A DNA stretch of 64,000 bases, taken from the NCBI RefSeq assembly GCF_007828045.1, contig NZ_VITN01000008.1, positions 124,001 through 188,000 of the forward strand. The letters run 5' to 3'. Both the position numbers and the translations under genes were made by a program. The stretch comes from Nitrospirillum amazonense. GTDB taxonomy: Bacteria > Pseudomonadota > Alphaproteobacteria > Azospirillales > Azospirillaceae. The notes beneath the pieces are model-generated. The model worked only from the letters and a program-made list of their open reading frames with translations. It ran no database searches and was not told where the DNA came from. Below, piece by piece: positions 15,719 to 24,076 of this stretch (positions are counted from its first letter, which is position 1; every line of letters begins with the position of its first letter).

Positions 15719-16000
15719 TTAGGGATAGTTGCGCGGCACCGGCGCCGGGGGCGGCGCCATGGTGGTGGAGTTGGGCGGGGCGACACTGCCGATCAGGTTG
15801 TTGTCGGCGTCGTAAACAGCACCGCCGCCAGCCGGATAGAACACCACCTGGCCGGCGGTGCGGCCGCGCTCATCCACCATGCGGTAGCTGTGGCTGAGGT
15901 CCACCCGCTCGGGCCGGGACGTCCCGCAGGCGGCGACGGTGGTCAGGGCGGCGACGGCCAGCAGGCCGCGCCACAGGAAACGGGGACGATTATTCTTCAA
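15719..16000 (-). CDS. Small lipoprotein, TTG start
   Basis: 93 residues. The N-terminus (RPRFLWRGLLAVAALTTVAAC) is a lipoprotein signal with lipobox VAAC (Cys25). The mature part is short and ends in a Pro-rich tail (APPPAPVPRNYP). I do not recognise a domain. The start is TTG at 16000, supported by GGAGGAAA six bases before it. Function unknown; probably envelope-attached. Confidence 0.72.
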   Translation of the reverse strand: MKNNRPRFLWRGLLAVAALTTVAACGTSRPERVDLSHSYRMVDERGRTAGQVVFYPAGGGAVYDADNNLIGSVAPPNSTTMAPPPAPVPRNYP

Positions 16001-16180
16001 GATTTCCTCCGGTCAGCAAGGGTTTCAACGACGCCCCCAAGTCTTTTTCACGGATCAGGAAATGAGACTGCAAATCACCAATCATAGGTGGAACGCTAGC
16101 ATGGGCACCGCCACCTGTCATGAAGCAGTCCGACGTAGGCGGAAAGGAGAATGAATTCTAGTGTTCTGCTTTCCCACGAC

Positions 16181-16212
16181 AAAAAGGGGTGCCCTAGTAT
16201 TAAGGCACCCCC
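16181..16212 (-). terminator. Rho-independent terminator of the SDR operon
   Basis: GGGGTGCC, a 10-base loop and GGCACCCC form a perfect 8-bp stem (16186-16193 with 16204-16211). On the minus strand it is followed by TTTTT (16185-16181). It lies about 58 bp beyond the stop of the SDR gene ending at 16270, so it should end that transcript. Confidence 0.9.
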
Positions 16213-16269
16213 ATCCGGTCTACGCGGGTTGGTTTAGGAAACTACAGCGCCGGGTTAGGTGCCCCAGGC

Positions 16270-17166
16270 TCACGCCACCGTGGGCGACAGCAGATCCTCC
16301 AGCCCGATGCGGCGGAACATCTCGGCCCGCACCCGGTCGGCGACACCGTTCACCACCTCGGCCCCGTCCTGCGACGGGTCGATATGGGTGCGGAAGGGGC
16401 GCTTGCCATGGGGTAGGTCCACCACCCGCACGATGGCCTCGGCAACGCTGGCGGCGTCAGCGTCCGGCGGCTCCAGCGCCGCCAGGCCCTTCAGCGCGCG
16501 ATCCGGCACATCGGCATAGGGCCCCTGGTTGTATTCGGCGGCGCGGTCCGTATCGGCCGGCGATCCCGAATGGGCGAAGTGGTTGGTGCCCTTGGTGAAG
16601 GCGCCCGGGACGATGATGGCCGTTTCGATGCCCCAGCGGGTCAGTTCCGAGGCGTAGCTGACGGCCAGGCTGTCCATGGCGGCCTTGGCGGCGAAGTAGG
16701 GCGCCAGATAGGGTGGGGTGCCGCCCCGGGTGCTGCTGCTGGACACCCACACCACCAGGCCTTTGCCCTGACGGCGCAGGTGCGGCAGCGCCGCCCGGTT
16801 CAGCCGCTGGGTGCTCAGCACGTTGATGTCGAACAGCTCGGCGTACTGCTCCGGGGTGAAGGCCTCGGCCGGGCCGAAGGACATGTGGCCGGCGTTGTGC
16901 ACGATGACGTCCAGGCGGCCGGCCTCATTGATGATTTGGGCGACGGCGGCCTCGACCGAGGCGTCGGACTGCACGTCCATCTCCGCCGTGCGCAGGTCCA
17001 CGCCATGTTCGGCGGCGTAGGCCTTGGCTTTTTCCACCTGCGGGGCGTTGCGGCCCCGGGTGTCGCGCATGGTGGCATAGACGGTGTGGCCGGCCTGGGC
17101 CAGGGCGCGGGCGGCCAGGGCGCCGAACCCGCTGGAGGCGCCGGTGATGACGATGACTTGGCTCAT
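16270..17166 (-). CDS. Short-chain dehydrogenase/reductase
   Basis: 298 residues, a classical SDR: TGASSGFG cofactor loop at residues about 8-15, HNAG in place of NNAG, and catalytic Tyr-x-x-x-Lys in APYFAAKAAM preceded by VSSSS. At 298 residues it is longer than the usual 250, with an extra C-terminal helical region, as in reductases acting on bulky substrates. It is probably the second gene of a two-gene operon with the SDR at 17200 (33-bp gap), under a divergent LysR. Substrate unknown. Confidence 0.9.
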   Translation of the reverse strand: MSQVIVITGASSGFGALAARALAQAGHTVYATMRDTRGRNAPQVEKAKAYAAEHGVDLRTAEMDVQSDASVEAAVAQIINEAGRLDVIVHNAGHMSFGPAEAFTPEQYAELFDINVLSTQRLNRAALPHLRRQGKGLVVWVSSSSTRGGTPPYLAPYFAAKAAMDSLAVSYASELTRWGIETAIIVPGAFTKGTNHFAHSGSPADTDRAAEYNQGPYADVPDRALKGLAALEPPDADAASVAEAIVRVVDLPHGKRPFRTHIDPSQDGAEVVNGVADRVRAEMFRRIGLEDLLSPTVA

Positions 17167-17199
17167 GATCGCGTGCTCCTCATTCCTTCAGGTGCCGGT

Positions 17200-17940
17200 T
17201 CAGATGATGCCGCCGTTGGCGCGCAGCACCTGGCCATTGATCCAGGCGCCATCCGGGCCGGCCAGGAAGGAAACGGCGGCGGCGATGTCCTCCGGCTGGC
17301 CCAGCCGCTCCAGCGGGGCCTGCTTGGCCAGGCGGTCCACCACCTCCTGCGGCTTGCCGTTTAGGAACAGCTCGGTGGCGGTCGGGCCGGGGGCGATGGC
17401 GTTGACGGTGATGGACCGGCCGCGCATCTCCTGCGCCATGATGGCGGTCAGGGCCTCCACCGCCGCCTTGGTGGCGGCGTACGCGCCGTACGTGGGCGGG
17501 TACAGCCCCACGACGCTGGAGGAGAAATTGATGACCCGGCCCCCGTCGCGCAGGCGCTGCGCCGCCTCGCGCAGGGTGTTGAAGGTGCCCTTCAGGTTGA
17601 TGTCCACCAGCTTGCCGAAGGCGTCGTCGCCCATGTCGGCGATGGTGCCCAGGGTCATGATGCCCGCGTTGTTGACCAGGATGTCCACGCCACCGAACGC
17701 GGCCTCCACCCGGTCGAACATGGTCTTCACCGCGTCGGCGTCGGCCACGTCGGCCTGCACGGTCAGGGCGCGGCCGCCAGCGGCCTCGATCTTGGCGGCC
17801 ACGGCCTCGGCGGCGTTGGCGTTGCCGGCGTAGTTGATGATGACGGTGTGGCCGTCGCGGCCCAGCCGCTCGGCGATGGCGGCGCCGATGCCGCGGGACG
17901 CACCGGTCACCAGCGCAACCTTCTTCGTGTTCGTGGTCAT
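17200..17940 (-). CDS. Short-chain dehydrogenase/reductase, FabG-like
   Basis: 246 residues, the classical SDR length. TGASRGIG (residues about 12-19) binds NAD(P), NNAG follows, and the catalytic residues lie in SSSV ... YGAYAATKAAVEAL. The C-terminal LGQPEDIAAAVSFLAGPDGAWINGQVLRANGG is typical of FabG-like and 3-oxoacyl/xenobiotic reductases. It is the first gene of the SDR pair and is divergent from a LysR gene, so likely the direct target of that regulator. Confidence 0.92.
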   Translation of the reverse strand: MTTNTKKVALVTGASRGIGAAIAERLGRDGHTVIINYAGNANAAEAVAAKIEAAGGRALTVQADVADADAVKTMFDRVEAAFGGVDILVNNAGIMTLGTIADMGDDAFGKLVDINLKGTFNTLREAAQRLRDGGRVINFSSSVVGLYPPTYGAYAATKAAVEALTAIMAQEMRGRSITVNAIAPGPTATELFLNGKPQEVVDRLAKQAPLERLGQPEDIAAAVSFLAGPDGAWINGQVLRANGGII

Positions 17941-18021
17941 GACGTGATCCTTTCCTTCGGTTCAGCCCGCATCGTCGCGGGCCGCTGCATTCGATGAAGG
18001 AAAGGTGCGCTCTGGCTGTTC

Positions 18022-18057
18022 CTGGATAAATGGCGTACGTTTGCCATCATTATCCAG
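18022..18057. promoter_or_regulatory. Nested dyad, candidate LysR operator
   Basis: CTGGATAA (18022-18029) and TTATCCAG (18050-18057) are exact inverted repeats, with ATGGC/GCCAT nested inside at 18030-18034 and 18043-18047. The element sits 82 bp upstream of the SDR start and 28 bp upstream of the LysR start, as expected for a site that activates the SDR genes and represses lysR. Confidence 0.65.
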
Positions 18058-18085
18058 AAATGATCAACAATCGGCCAGCAGACCC

Positions 18086-18973
18086 ATGGACCGCTTCGAC
18101 GCCATGCGCGTCTTCACCCGTATCGTGGAACGGCGCAGTTTCACCGCAGCGGCGGAGGATCTGGGCATGCCCCGGGCGACCGTGACCCACACCCTGCAAC
18201 AGCTGGAGGGACGGCTGGGCACGCGGCTGCTGAACCGCACCACGCGGCACGTCAGCCCCACGCTGGATGGCGAGGCCTTCTACCAGCGCTGCCTGCGCCT
18301 GCTGGCCGATGTGGAAGAGGCGGAGGACGCCTTCCGCGCCACCGATCCCAAGGGCCTGCTGCGGGTGGACGTGCATGGCAAGTTGGCGCGGCACTTCCTG
18401 TTTCCCGCCCTGCCGGATTTCCTGGCCCGCCACCCCGGCCTTGAGCTGAACATCAGCGAGGGCGACCGTCTGGTGGACCTGGTGCGCGAGGGCGTGGACT
18501 GCGTGCTGCGCGCGGGTGAGCCGCGCGACAGTGCCCTGATCGCCCGCCGCGTCGGCCTGATGCCCCAGGCCACGGTGGCCAGCCCCGCCTATCTGGAGCG
18601 GCACGGCGTGCCTGCCACGCCCGACGACCTGGCCAACGGGCATCAGGCGGTGAACTTCGTCTCCTCCGCCACCGGCCGGCCCTTTCCCTTCGAATTCATG
18701 GTGGGGGAGGAGATGCGCAGCCTCACCCTGCCGGGCCGGGTCAGCGTGGCCAGCGCGGAAAGCTTCACGGAGGTTGCCCGCCTGGGCCTGGGCCTGATCC
18801 AGACGCCGCGCTATCACCTGGGCCCGGACTTGGCGTCGGGACGGCTGGTGGAGGTGCTGTCCCTCTATCCGCCGCCGCCCATTCCCGTCTCGGTCCTTTA
18901 TCCCCACAACCGTCAGCTATCGCCGCGCGTGCGGGTATTCGTCGACTGGGCGGCCGGGTTGTTCAAAGGCTAG
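18086..18973 (+). CDS. LysR-type transcriptional regulator
   Basis: 295 residues. The N-terminal helix-turn-helix reads MDRFDAMRVFTRIVERRSFTAAAEDLGMPRATVTHTLQQLEGRLGTRLLNRTTR, the CrgA/AaeR-like branch. A substrate-binding effector domain follows from about residue 90. I chose ATG 18086, where the HTH begins; an upstream in-frame start would add 27 residues read through the operator. It is divergent from two SDR genes and very likely regulates them. Its 3' end overlaps the convergent epimerase gene by 11 bp. Confidence 0.93.
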   Translation: MDRFDAMRVFTRIVERRSFTAAAEDLGMPRATVTHTLQQLEGRLGTRLLNRTTRHVSPTLDGEAFYQRCLRLLADVEEAEDAFRATDPKGLLRVDVHGKLARHFLFPALPDFLARHPGLELNISEGDRLVDLVREGVDCVLRAGEPRDSALIARRVGLMPQATVASPAYLERHGVPATPDDLANGHQAVNFVSSATGRPFPFEFMVGEEMRSLTLPGRVSVASAESFTEVARLGLGLIQTPRYHLGPDLASGRLVEVLSLYPPPPIPVSVLYPHNRQLSPRVRVFVDWAAGLFKG

Positions 18974-19916
18974 ACCGGGTCTCGTGCAAATAGGCCCGCA
19001 CCGTGCGGGCCAGGGCCTCGTTCTGGTTCAGGGGCGGCTGCCAGTCGAAGGCGGCGCGGAAGGCCGCGTCGTCGACCTCCAGCGATCCCGTCAGCCGGTC
19101 GGCGATGCCGGACAGGCGGGGAAGGCGGCCGGCCAGGCTCCAGAACGCCGCCGGCAGGGAGACCAGCCATGGCCGCTTGCCGGCGGCGGCGGCAAGGGTG
19201 GCCACCAGGGCGCTGGTGGACAGGGCGGGCTGGTCGGCCACCAGGAAAGTGCCGGTGATTTCGGCTCGCTCCACCGCCCGGGTGATGGCGTCGGCCAGTG
19301 TGTCCAGACTGACCAGGCTGCGCCGGTTGACGATGCCGCCCAGGGGCACCACGGGCCAGTGCGTGGCCAGGCGCAGCAAGGCCGCCATGTTGGCCTTCAC
19401 CCCCGGCCCGTGAACCAAAGGCGGCCGCAAGATGGCCAGCGACAGGGGGCCGTCCGGCGGGCACAGGGTGGTCAGCGCCTCTTCCGCCGCCCGCTTGGAC
19501 TGTCCATAGGCGTCCTCCGGCAAGGCGGGATCCAGTTCCGTCAGGGGGCGGCCGGGGCTGTGGTCGCCCTGCGCCTTGACGCTGCTGACATAGACCAGGC
19601 GACGCAGCCCCGCCGCCTGCGCCGCCTGGGCCAGGCGCACGGTGGCGGTGACGTTCAGGGCCTGCAGCGCGGTCGGCGTGACGTTGCGCTGATGCGCCAG
19701 GCCCGCCAGGTGAACCAGGGCCTGCGCCCCCTCCAGCACCGGGGCCCAGTTCACCGGGCCGGCCAGGTCGCCCACGGCTACCGGGGTCACGCCCGCGGCC
19801 AGGCCCACGCCGGCATTGCGCACCACCGCGATGACCTCATGCCCGCCGGCCAGCAGGCGGGGCAGCAGGGCGCGGCCCACGAACCCGGTGGCTCCTGTCA
19901 CCACGATCTTGGCCAT
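18963..19916 (-). CDS. NAD-dependent epimerase/dehydratase-like (extended SDR)
   Basis: 317 residues. GATGFVG (about residues 8-14) is the extended-SDR cofactor motif; VSSVKAQG and AYGQSKRAAEEAL contain the catalytic Ser and Tyr-x-x-x-Lys. The family includes UDP-glucose 4-epimerases and related nucleotide-sugar enzymes. The late region (SLPAAFWSLAGRL ... LTGSLEVDDAAFRAAFDWQPP) resembles the WbpV/UDP-hexose epimerase branch used in O-antigen synthesis. No adjacent polysaccharide genes confirm this. The ATG follows GAGGAAA. Confidence 0.85.
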   Translation of the reverse strand: MAKIVVTGATGFVGRALLPRLLAGGHEVIAVVRNAGVGLAAGVTPVAVGDLAGPVNWAPVLEGAQALVHLAGLAHQRNVTPTALQALNVTATVRLAQAAQAAGLRRLVYVSSVKAQGDHSPGRPLTELDPALPEDAYGQSKRAAEEALTTLCPPDGPLSLAILRPPLVHGPGVKANMAALLRLATHWPVVPLGGIVNRRSLVSLDTLADAITRAVERAEITGTFLVADQPALSTSALVATLAAAAGKRPWLVSLPAAFWSLAGRLPRLSGIADRLTGSLEVDDAAFRAAFDWQPPLNQNEALARTVRAYLHETRSSL

Positions 19917-19999
19917 GTCCGTTTCCTCGTGTCCGCCCCTGGATTCCGCCTCAATGACACGGACGCGGGCGGCAGGGCAACGGGGGAAACCGCCAAGCT

Positions 20000-20863
20000 T
20001 TACTGATAGTTCCGGATAACGCGATCCAGTGTGCCATCGCGCCGCAAGCCGTCAAGCGCTGTGCGCAGACGGGCCACCAGGGCGGGGTCGGTGCCCAGGT
20101 TGCAGGCGATGCCCACCGGGGCCACGCTGAAGGTCAGCACCGGCTCGATCGCCACCCCCGCCTGGCGGGCCAGCCAGCGGCCGCTGATGGCGCCGGCGGC
20201 GGCCAGGTCGGCGCGCCCGGCGGCCAGCATGGGCATCTGGTTGGCCAGTGACACCTCGGTGATGTCCAGCCCCTGGTCGCGCAGGGTGGTGGCGAGCATG
20301 GTGCCCACCGGCACCAGGATGGACAGCGGCGTCCCCCGCGCCTGGGCCTCGGCCGCCAGGGTCTTCACCTCGTCCAGGCTGGCCAGGGGGTGGGTGCCGT
20401 CGGGATGGGCGCGATCGTAGTGCAGCCAGTTCGCCCGGGCGAACAGGGCGGCGCCGCCTTGCGCGATGGGCGCCACCCACTGGAATTGGGTCTGCCGCTC
20501 CGGCGTCTGGTTCACCGCGAACAGGCAGGTTCCCGGTACCTCCTGCACCGTGTGATAGCCGCGGCGCCACGGCATGACCTGCACCTGGTAGGCGATGCCC
20601 GCCGCCGTCATCAGCGACGGCAGCAAATCGCCCATGATGCCCGTCAGCCGCCCCGTGGCGGGGTCGGTATAGTTCAGCGGCGGGTTTTCCTCGGTGATCA
20701 ACGTCAGGGACACCGCCGCCTCTCCTGCCAGGGCCGCCGACGCCATCCCCAGCAAGGCACCCAGGCACAGCGCCGCCAGCCGCACAGGGCGGCGCGCGCC
20801 GAGGGAACGGACTTGGGGGGAACGGGCTTGGGGGGAACGGACTGCGGCGGAGGGATGGGACAT
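20000..20863 (-). CDS. Periplasmic solute-binding protein (PBP2-like), short N-terminal repeat
   Basis: 287 residues. A signal peptide (RLAALCLGALLGMASAALAGEA) lies at about 27-48. The mature part, LITEENPPLNYTDPATGRLTGIMGDLLPSLMTAAGI, is typical of extracellular solute-binding family 3 / MltF-like PBP2 domains. No ABC permease is adjacent, so it may be a stand-alone sensor or an orphan binding protein. ATG 20863 follows AGGAAG. The region before the signal peptide contains SPQARSPQVRS, encoded by a 15-bp imperfect tandem repeat (20804-20844), lengthening the positively charged n-region. Confidence 0.8.
   Translation of the reverse strand: MSHPSAAVRSPQARSPQVRSLGARRPVRLAALCLGALLGMASAALAGEAAVSLTLITEENPPLNYTDPATGRLTGIMGDLLPSLMTAAGIAYQVQVMPWRRGYHTVQEVPGTCLFAVNQTPERQTQFQWVAPIAQGGAALFARANWLHYDRAHPDGTHPLASLDEVKTLAAEAQARGTPLSILVPVGTMLATTLRDQGLDITEVSLANQMPMLAAGRADLAAAGAISGRWLARQAGVAIEPVLTFSVAPVGIACNLGTDPALVARLRTALDGLRRDGTLDRVIRNYQ
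20804..20844 (-). repeat. 15-bp imperfect tandem repeat at the 5' end of the binding-protein gene
   Basis: Two units starting GGAACGG (20804-20818, 20819-20833) differ at one base, and a partial third follows at 20834-20844. They encode repeats of S-P-Q/K-x-R before the signal peptide. Confidence 0.8.
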
Positions 20864-20999
20864 CGCTTCCTGGCGGCGACGCTGCGGGGAAGATCCGCGC
20901 CGGGAAGGGCTAACAAGGGAGGCCGGGCGGAATAAACCATTGTCCGCCGGGATTACCTTCCAATTTCTTAACGATGGCGGGGCACGGCCACCGCCCGCG

Positions 21000-21329
21000 T
21001 CATTGCAGGTTTGCGGCGCTGGCGATCTTGTGCCGCACAACGCCGCTGGCCGCCGCCAGGGCCGTCGCGCGCTGCAACAGCCAGCCGCGCATTTCCGGCG
21101 GCTGACGGTCCAGGATGGCCTCCACCGCCAGCGCGTCACCCGCCGTCATATCGGTGGCGGCGTTCAGCAGCAGTTCCGCCAGCGCGCGGCAGTCCGCCGC
21201 CTGGCCCGCCGTGCCGGCCTGGAACAGATGGCGCATGCGGGCGGCCGCCCCATCGGGATCCTGGCTGTACAGGGCGCGCGCCGGGTCGATGGCCTGAAGG
21301 TCGGTATCGGGGATATCGGGTGGCGTCAT
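21000..21329 (-). CDS. Conserved hypothetical protein, 109 aa
   Basis: A small acidic, Ala/Leu-rich, probably all-helical soluble protein (TDLQAIDPARALYSQDP at the N-terminus). I recognise no domain. AAGGAA precedes the ATG at good spacing, and codon use fits the neighbourhood. It lies 136 bp upstream of the binding-protein gene on the same strand and could be co-transcribed with it. Confidence 0.6.
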   Translation of the reverse strand: MTPPDIPDTDLQAIDPARALYSQDPDGAAARMRHLFQAGTAGQAADCRALAELLLNAATDMTAGDALAVEAILDRQPPEMRGWLLQRATALAAASGVVRHKIASAANLQ

Positions 21330-21453
21330 CTGGCCGTTCCTTCGGGGAAGAAGAGGTCGGTCGGGACGGCGGATACCCTAACATCGGCCCCCGGCCGGGG
21401 GGAGGCTGCCAAACGGAGAGGGCCGTTCGGGCTAGCCGCCCGCCGGCGGGGCG

Positions 21454-22833
21454 CTACACCGCCGCGGGGTTTTCGATGGGCGTTTCCGCCGGTGCCGCCG
21501 CCGGTGGGGTGCGGGCCGGCATGGCGATGGCGCGCAGCGACTTCGATGTCAGGCCCAGGGCCACGATGCCCCACAGCGCCAAGCCGCTGCCCAGGAACAT
21601 GACCTGCGGCGGGACGTAGCGCATGAGCCAGCCGCACAGGGCGGACGACAGGGGCGCCAGGCTCATGACGATGAACATGAACAGGCTCATGCCCCGGCCC
21701 AGCATGGCGGGCGGGATGCGACGCTGGATCCAGGTGAAGACGCCGATCTGGATGAAGCCCGCCAGGCTGCCGGCGATGGCCATCAGCAGGGCCGCCTGCC
21801 AGGTGTGCTGGGCCAGGCCCATGGGCATGAACACCAGGGCCACCAGGCTGTCGATCAGCAGGATGGTGGCGCCCAGGGTGCGCAGGCGGAAGTTGGGCCG
21901 GGCGCCCGACACCGTCATGCCCACCAGGGTGCCCACACCGTGCAGCCCCATCATCAGCCCGAAACCGTCGGCGCCATCCGCCAGCCGGTCGCGGGCGAAG
22001 ACGGGCAGCACCGCCTGCAAGGGGCCGCCGATAAAGAAGGTGGTGGCGGAAAAATAGAGGCACAGGGCCCTAAGCTCCGGATCCCGCCAGAAATGGCGGA
22101 TGCCGTCGCCGATGGAGCGGAAGACGGCGCCCAGGCTTTCCCCCTTCCGCGCCGGGCCGTCACCCGGCAGGGTCAGCATGCGCACCTGGTACAGGGTCAG
22201 GGCGGAGATGACGAAGGTGGCGCAATCCACCAGGAAGGCGGCGCCTAGGCCGGCCAAGTCGCTGGGCGCCCCAGGGGCTTGTGCGCCGGCGGCGGCCTTG
22301 CCGCTGCCGCCCACCATGGCGATCAGGCCGCCGGCCATGAGCGGGCCCAGCAGCAGGGTGGCCTGGCGCAGGCCCATCATCATGCCGTTGGCGGCCTGCA
22401 ACTGATCGCCCGGAACCACCCGGGGCAGGATGGTGGTGCCGGCCGGAATGCTGAAGGCGCTGGCCAGGCCGATGCCGAAGGCCACCACGCACAGCACGGG
22501 AATGGTCAGGGTGCCGGTCAGCACCCCAGCGCCCAATCCGCCCAACAGCACCGCGTTCACGTACTTGGTCAGCAATAGCACGCTGCGCGCGGGATAGCGG
22601 TCCACCAGGGCGCCACCCACCAGCAGGAACACGGCGCGCGGCAGGCTGATCAAGCCCAGCACCAGGCCCATGGCCAGGGTGTCGTTGGTCACGGCCAGCA
22701 CCAGCCACGGCATGGCCAATAGGCTGAACTGATCGCCCAGCATGGAAATGACGCCGCCACCCAGCAGCCACAGGAAATTGCGGTTGCGCATCAGGGGATT
22801 GGGCGGGCGCTTCGGCTTTGTCGTGGCGGACAT
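21454..22833 (-). CDS. MFS transporter, MFS_3-like efflux pump
   Basis: 459 residues, about 12 membrane segments. The opening RNRNFLWLLGGGVISMLGDQFSLLAMPWLVLAV is characteristic of the MFS_3 exporter branch, as is GMMMGLRQATLLLGPLMAGGLI in helix 5. The central loop (about 180-205) and the tail are Pro/Ala-rich. It starts 9 bp after the end of the PadR-family gene, so the two form an operon: a PadR repressor with a drug- or metabolite-efflux pump is a common resistance module. Confidence 0.88.
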   Translation of the reverse strand: MSATTKPKRPPNPLMRNRNFLWLLGGGVISMLGDQFSLLAMPWLVLAVTNDTLAMGLVLGLISLPRAVFLLVGGALVDRYPARSVLLLTKYVNAVLLGGLGAGVLTGTLTIPVLCVVAFGIGLASAFSIPAGTTILPRVVPGDQLQAANGMMMGLRQATLLLGPLMAGGLIAMVGGSGKAAAGAQAPGAPSDLAGLGAAFLVDCATFVISALTLYQVRMLTLPGDGPARKGESLGAVFRSIGDGIRHFWRDPELRALCLYFSATTFFIGGPLQAVLPVFARDRLADGADGFGLMMGLHGVGTLVGMTVSGARPNFRLRTLGATILLIDSLVALVFMPMGLAQHTWQAALLMAIAGSLAGFIQIGVFTWIQRRIPPAMLGRGMSLFMFIVMSLAPLSSALCGWLMRYVPPQVMFLGSGLALWGIVALGLTSKSLRAIAMPARTPPAAAPAETPIENPAAV

Positions 22834-22842
22834 GGGCTTGCC

Positions 22843-23538
22843 TCAGGACAACAGGGGTTTGGCGGGCTTGGCCGCCCGGGGACGTCTGGTCTTGGCCGCG
22901 GGTGGCGGGGGTACTGGCGGTGGCGCCTGGGCGTATCCCGGCGGTAGGGGCGGCTGGCCCGCTGGAAACAGGCCCATCAGGCGCGCCCGGTCATAGTCGG
23001 GCGGACGGATGTCGCCGGCCTCGATGGTTTCGACCAGCTTGGCCAGCCATGCGTTTTCCGTTTCCAGATGGGCCAGGCCGTTTTCCAGGATGGCCCGCAT
23101 GCCCGTCGATTGGACGGGCGCCAGATAGTCCGCCAGCGCCTTCAGGGGACGGTGATAGTCCCGCTGCATGGCCAGGCGCTGGCGCAGCGCGTCCGCCACC
23201 GCATCGGGATCGGCGTGGTGCAGAAACATCAGCGCGGGATAGAGCGGGTGATAGCGGGGCGAGACGTCGGCCAGCCGTTCCGCCATCAGGGCATGGAACC
23301 GGGCGCGGCCGGCGGGCGTCAGCCCATAGGTGGTGCGCTCGCCCCCACGGGCCACCGCCTCCACCCCCTTGGCCTCGATCAGGCCGTCGCGCGCCAGGCT
23401 GCGCACGGCGTAGTACAGCGTGCCCACGTCCACGTCGATGTAATGGTTGACGTGGGCCGCCGTCAGACGCCGCTTGATTTCATAGGGGTGCAGGTCGCCG
23501 CCCTGCAGCACGCCCAGGATGAGGAGTTCCGCTTTCAT
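22843..23538 (-). CDS. PadR-family transcriptional regulator
   Basis: 231 residues. The N-terminal winged helix (ELLILGVLQGGDLHPYEIKRRL ... VDVGTLYYAVRSLARDGLIEA ... TYGLTPAGRARF) is a clear PadR domain. A C-terminal helical dimerisation domain (about 105-185) follows, then a Pro/Lys/Arg-rich tail (PPPVPPPPAAKTRRPRAAKPAK). No Shine-Dalgarno sequence precedes ATG 23538: the upstream 35 bases are AT-rich and form a large dyad that includes the start codon, so translation may be leaderless and autorepressed. It heads an operon with an MFS pump. Confidence 0.93.
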   Translation of the reverse strand: MKAELLILGVLQGGDLHPYEIKRRLTAAHVNHYIDVDVGTLYYAVRSLARDGLIEAKGVEAVARGGERTTYGLTPAGRARFHALMAERLADVSPRYHPLYPALMFLHHADPDAVADALRQRLAMQRDYHRPLKALADYLAPVQSTGMRAILENGLAHLETENAWLAKLVETIEAGDIRPPDYDRARLMGLFPAGQPPLPPGYAQAPPPVPPPPAAKTRRPRAAKPAKPLLS

Positions 23539-23573
23539 AGTTTAAACAAACTAATTTAGTTGGATTAAACTAT
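23537..23573. promoter_or_regulatory. 37-bp dyad operator overlapping the padR start codon
   Basis: ATAGTTTAA (23537-23545) mirrors TTAAACTAT (23565-23573), and AACTAA (23549-23554) mirrors TTAGTT (23556-23561); both pairs share the same centre at 23555. The right part includes a possible -35, TTGATA, on the minus strand. Overlap with the promoter and start codon suggests autorepression by the PadR protein. Confidence 0.8.
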
Positions 23574-23674
23574 CAATCGGCTTTTTATCCGGGTTTTATG
23601 GCCGTGACGGTTTTCCGTTCGGCTCCGCGCATCCCCCTTGCGGGCGGGCGCCGCCCGCGATTCAATGCGCACCC

Positions 23675-24022
23675 ATGAACCGCCTCACCCTCCGCATCGA
23701 TTTCGGTGATCAGGGCGCCGTCGGCCCCGGCAAGATTCGTCTGCTGGAAGCCATCGCCGAGCACCACTCCATCTCCGCCGCCGGGCGGGCCATGGGCATG
23801 TCCTACCGCCGCGCCTGGCAGCTGGTGGACGCCCTGAACCAGACCTTCGCCCAGCCCTCGGTCACCACCCAGGTGGGCGGCGGCGGGGGCGGCGGGGCCG
23901 CCCTGACGGAGTTCGGGCAGGAATTGGTGGCGGCCTATCGCGCCATGGAAAAGGCAGCGGCCGAGGCCACGGCCGACATCCGCGCCGGCCTGGCCGGCCG
24001 CCTGCGGCCACCCGGCACTTAG
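23675..24022 (+). CDS. Short ModE-like regulator, HTH domain only
   Basis: 115 residues. GPGKIRLLEAIAEHHSISAAGRAMGMSYRRAWQLVDALN is the ModE N-terminal winged helix, and QVGGGGGGGAALTEFGQEL is its Gly-rich wing. Full ModE (about 260 residues in E. coli) has two molybdate-binding Mop-like domains after this; they are absent here, so molybdate sensing must come from elsewhere or be lost. It converges on modABC, and a long ModE-type dyad precedes modA, supporting regulation of the operon. ATG 23675 begins just before the domain. Confidence 0.88.
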   Translation: MNRLTLRIDFGDQGAVGPGKIRLLEAIAEHHSISAAGRAMGMSYRRAWQLVDALNQTFAQPSVTTQVGGGGGGGAALTEFGQELVAAYRAMEKAAAEATADIRAGLAGRLRPPGT

Positions 24023-24076
24023 AGGCGGGGCCCGTGTGGGGGGGGGCGGAGGCCGTGTGCCGCCCGGTTGGCCGCC

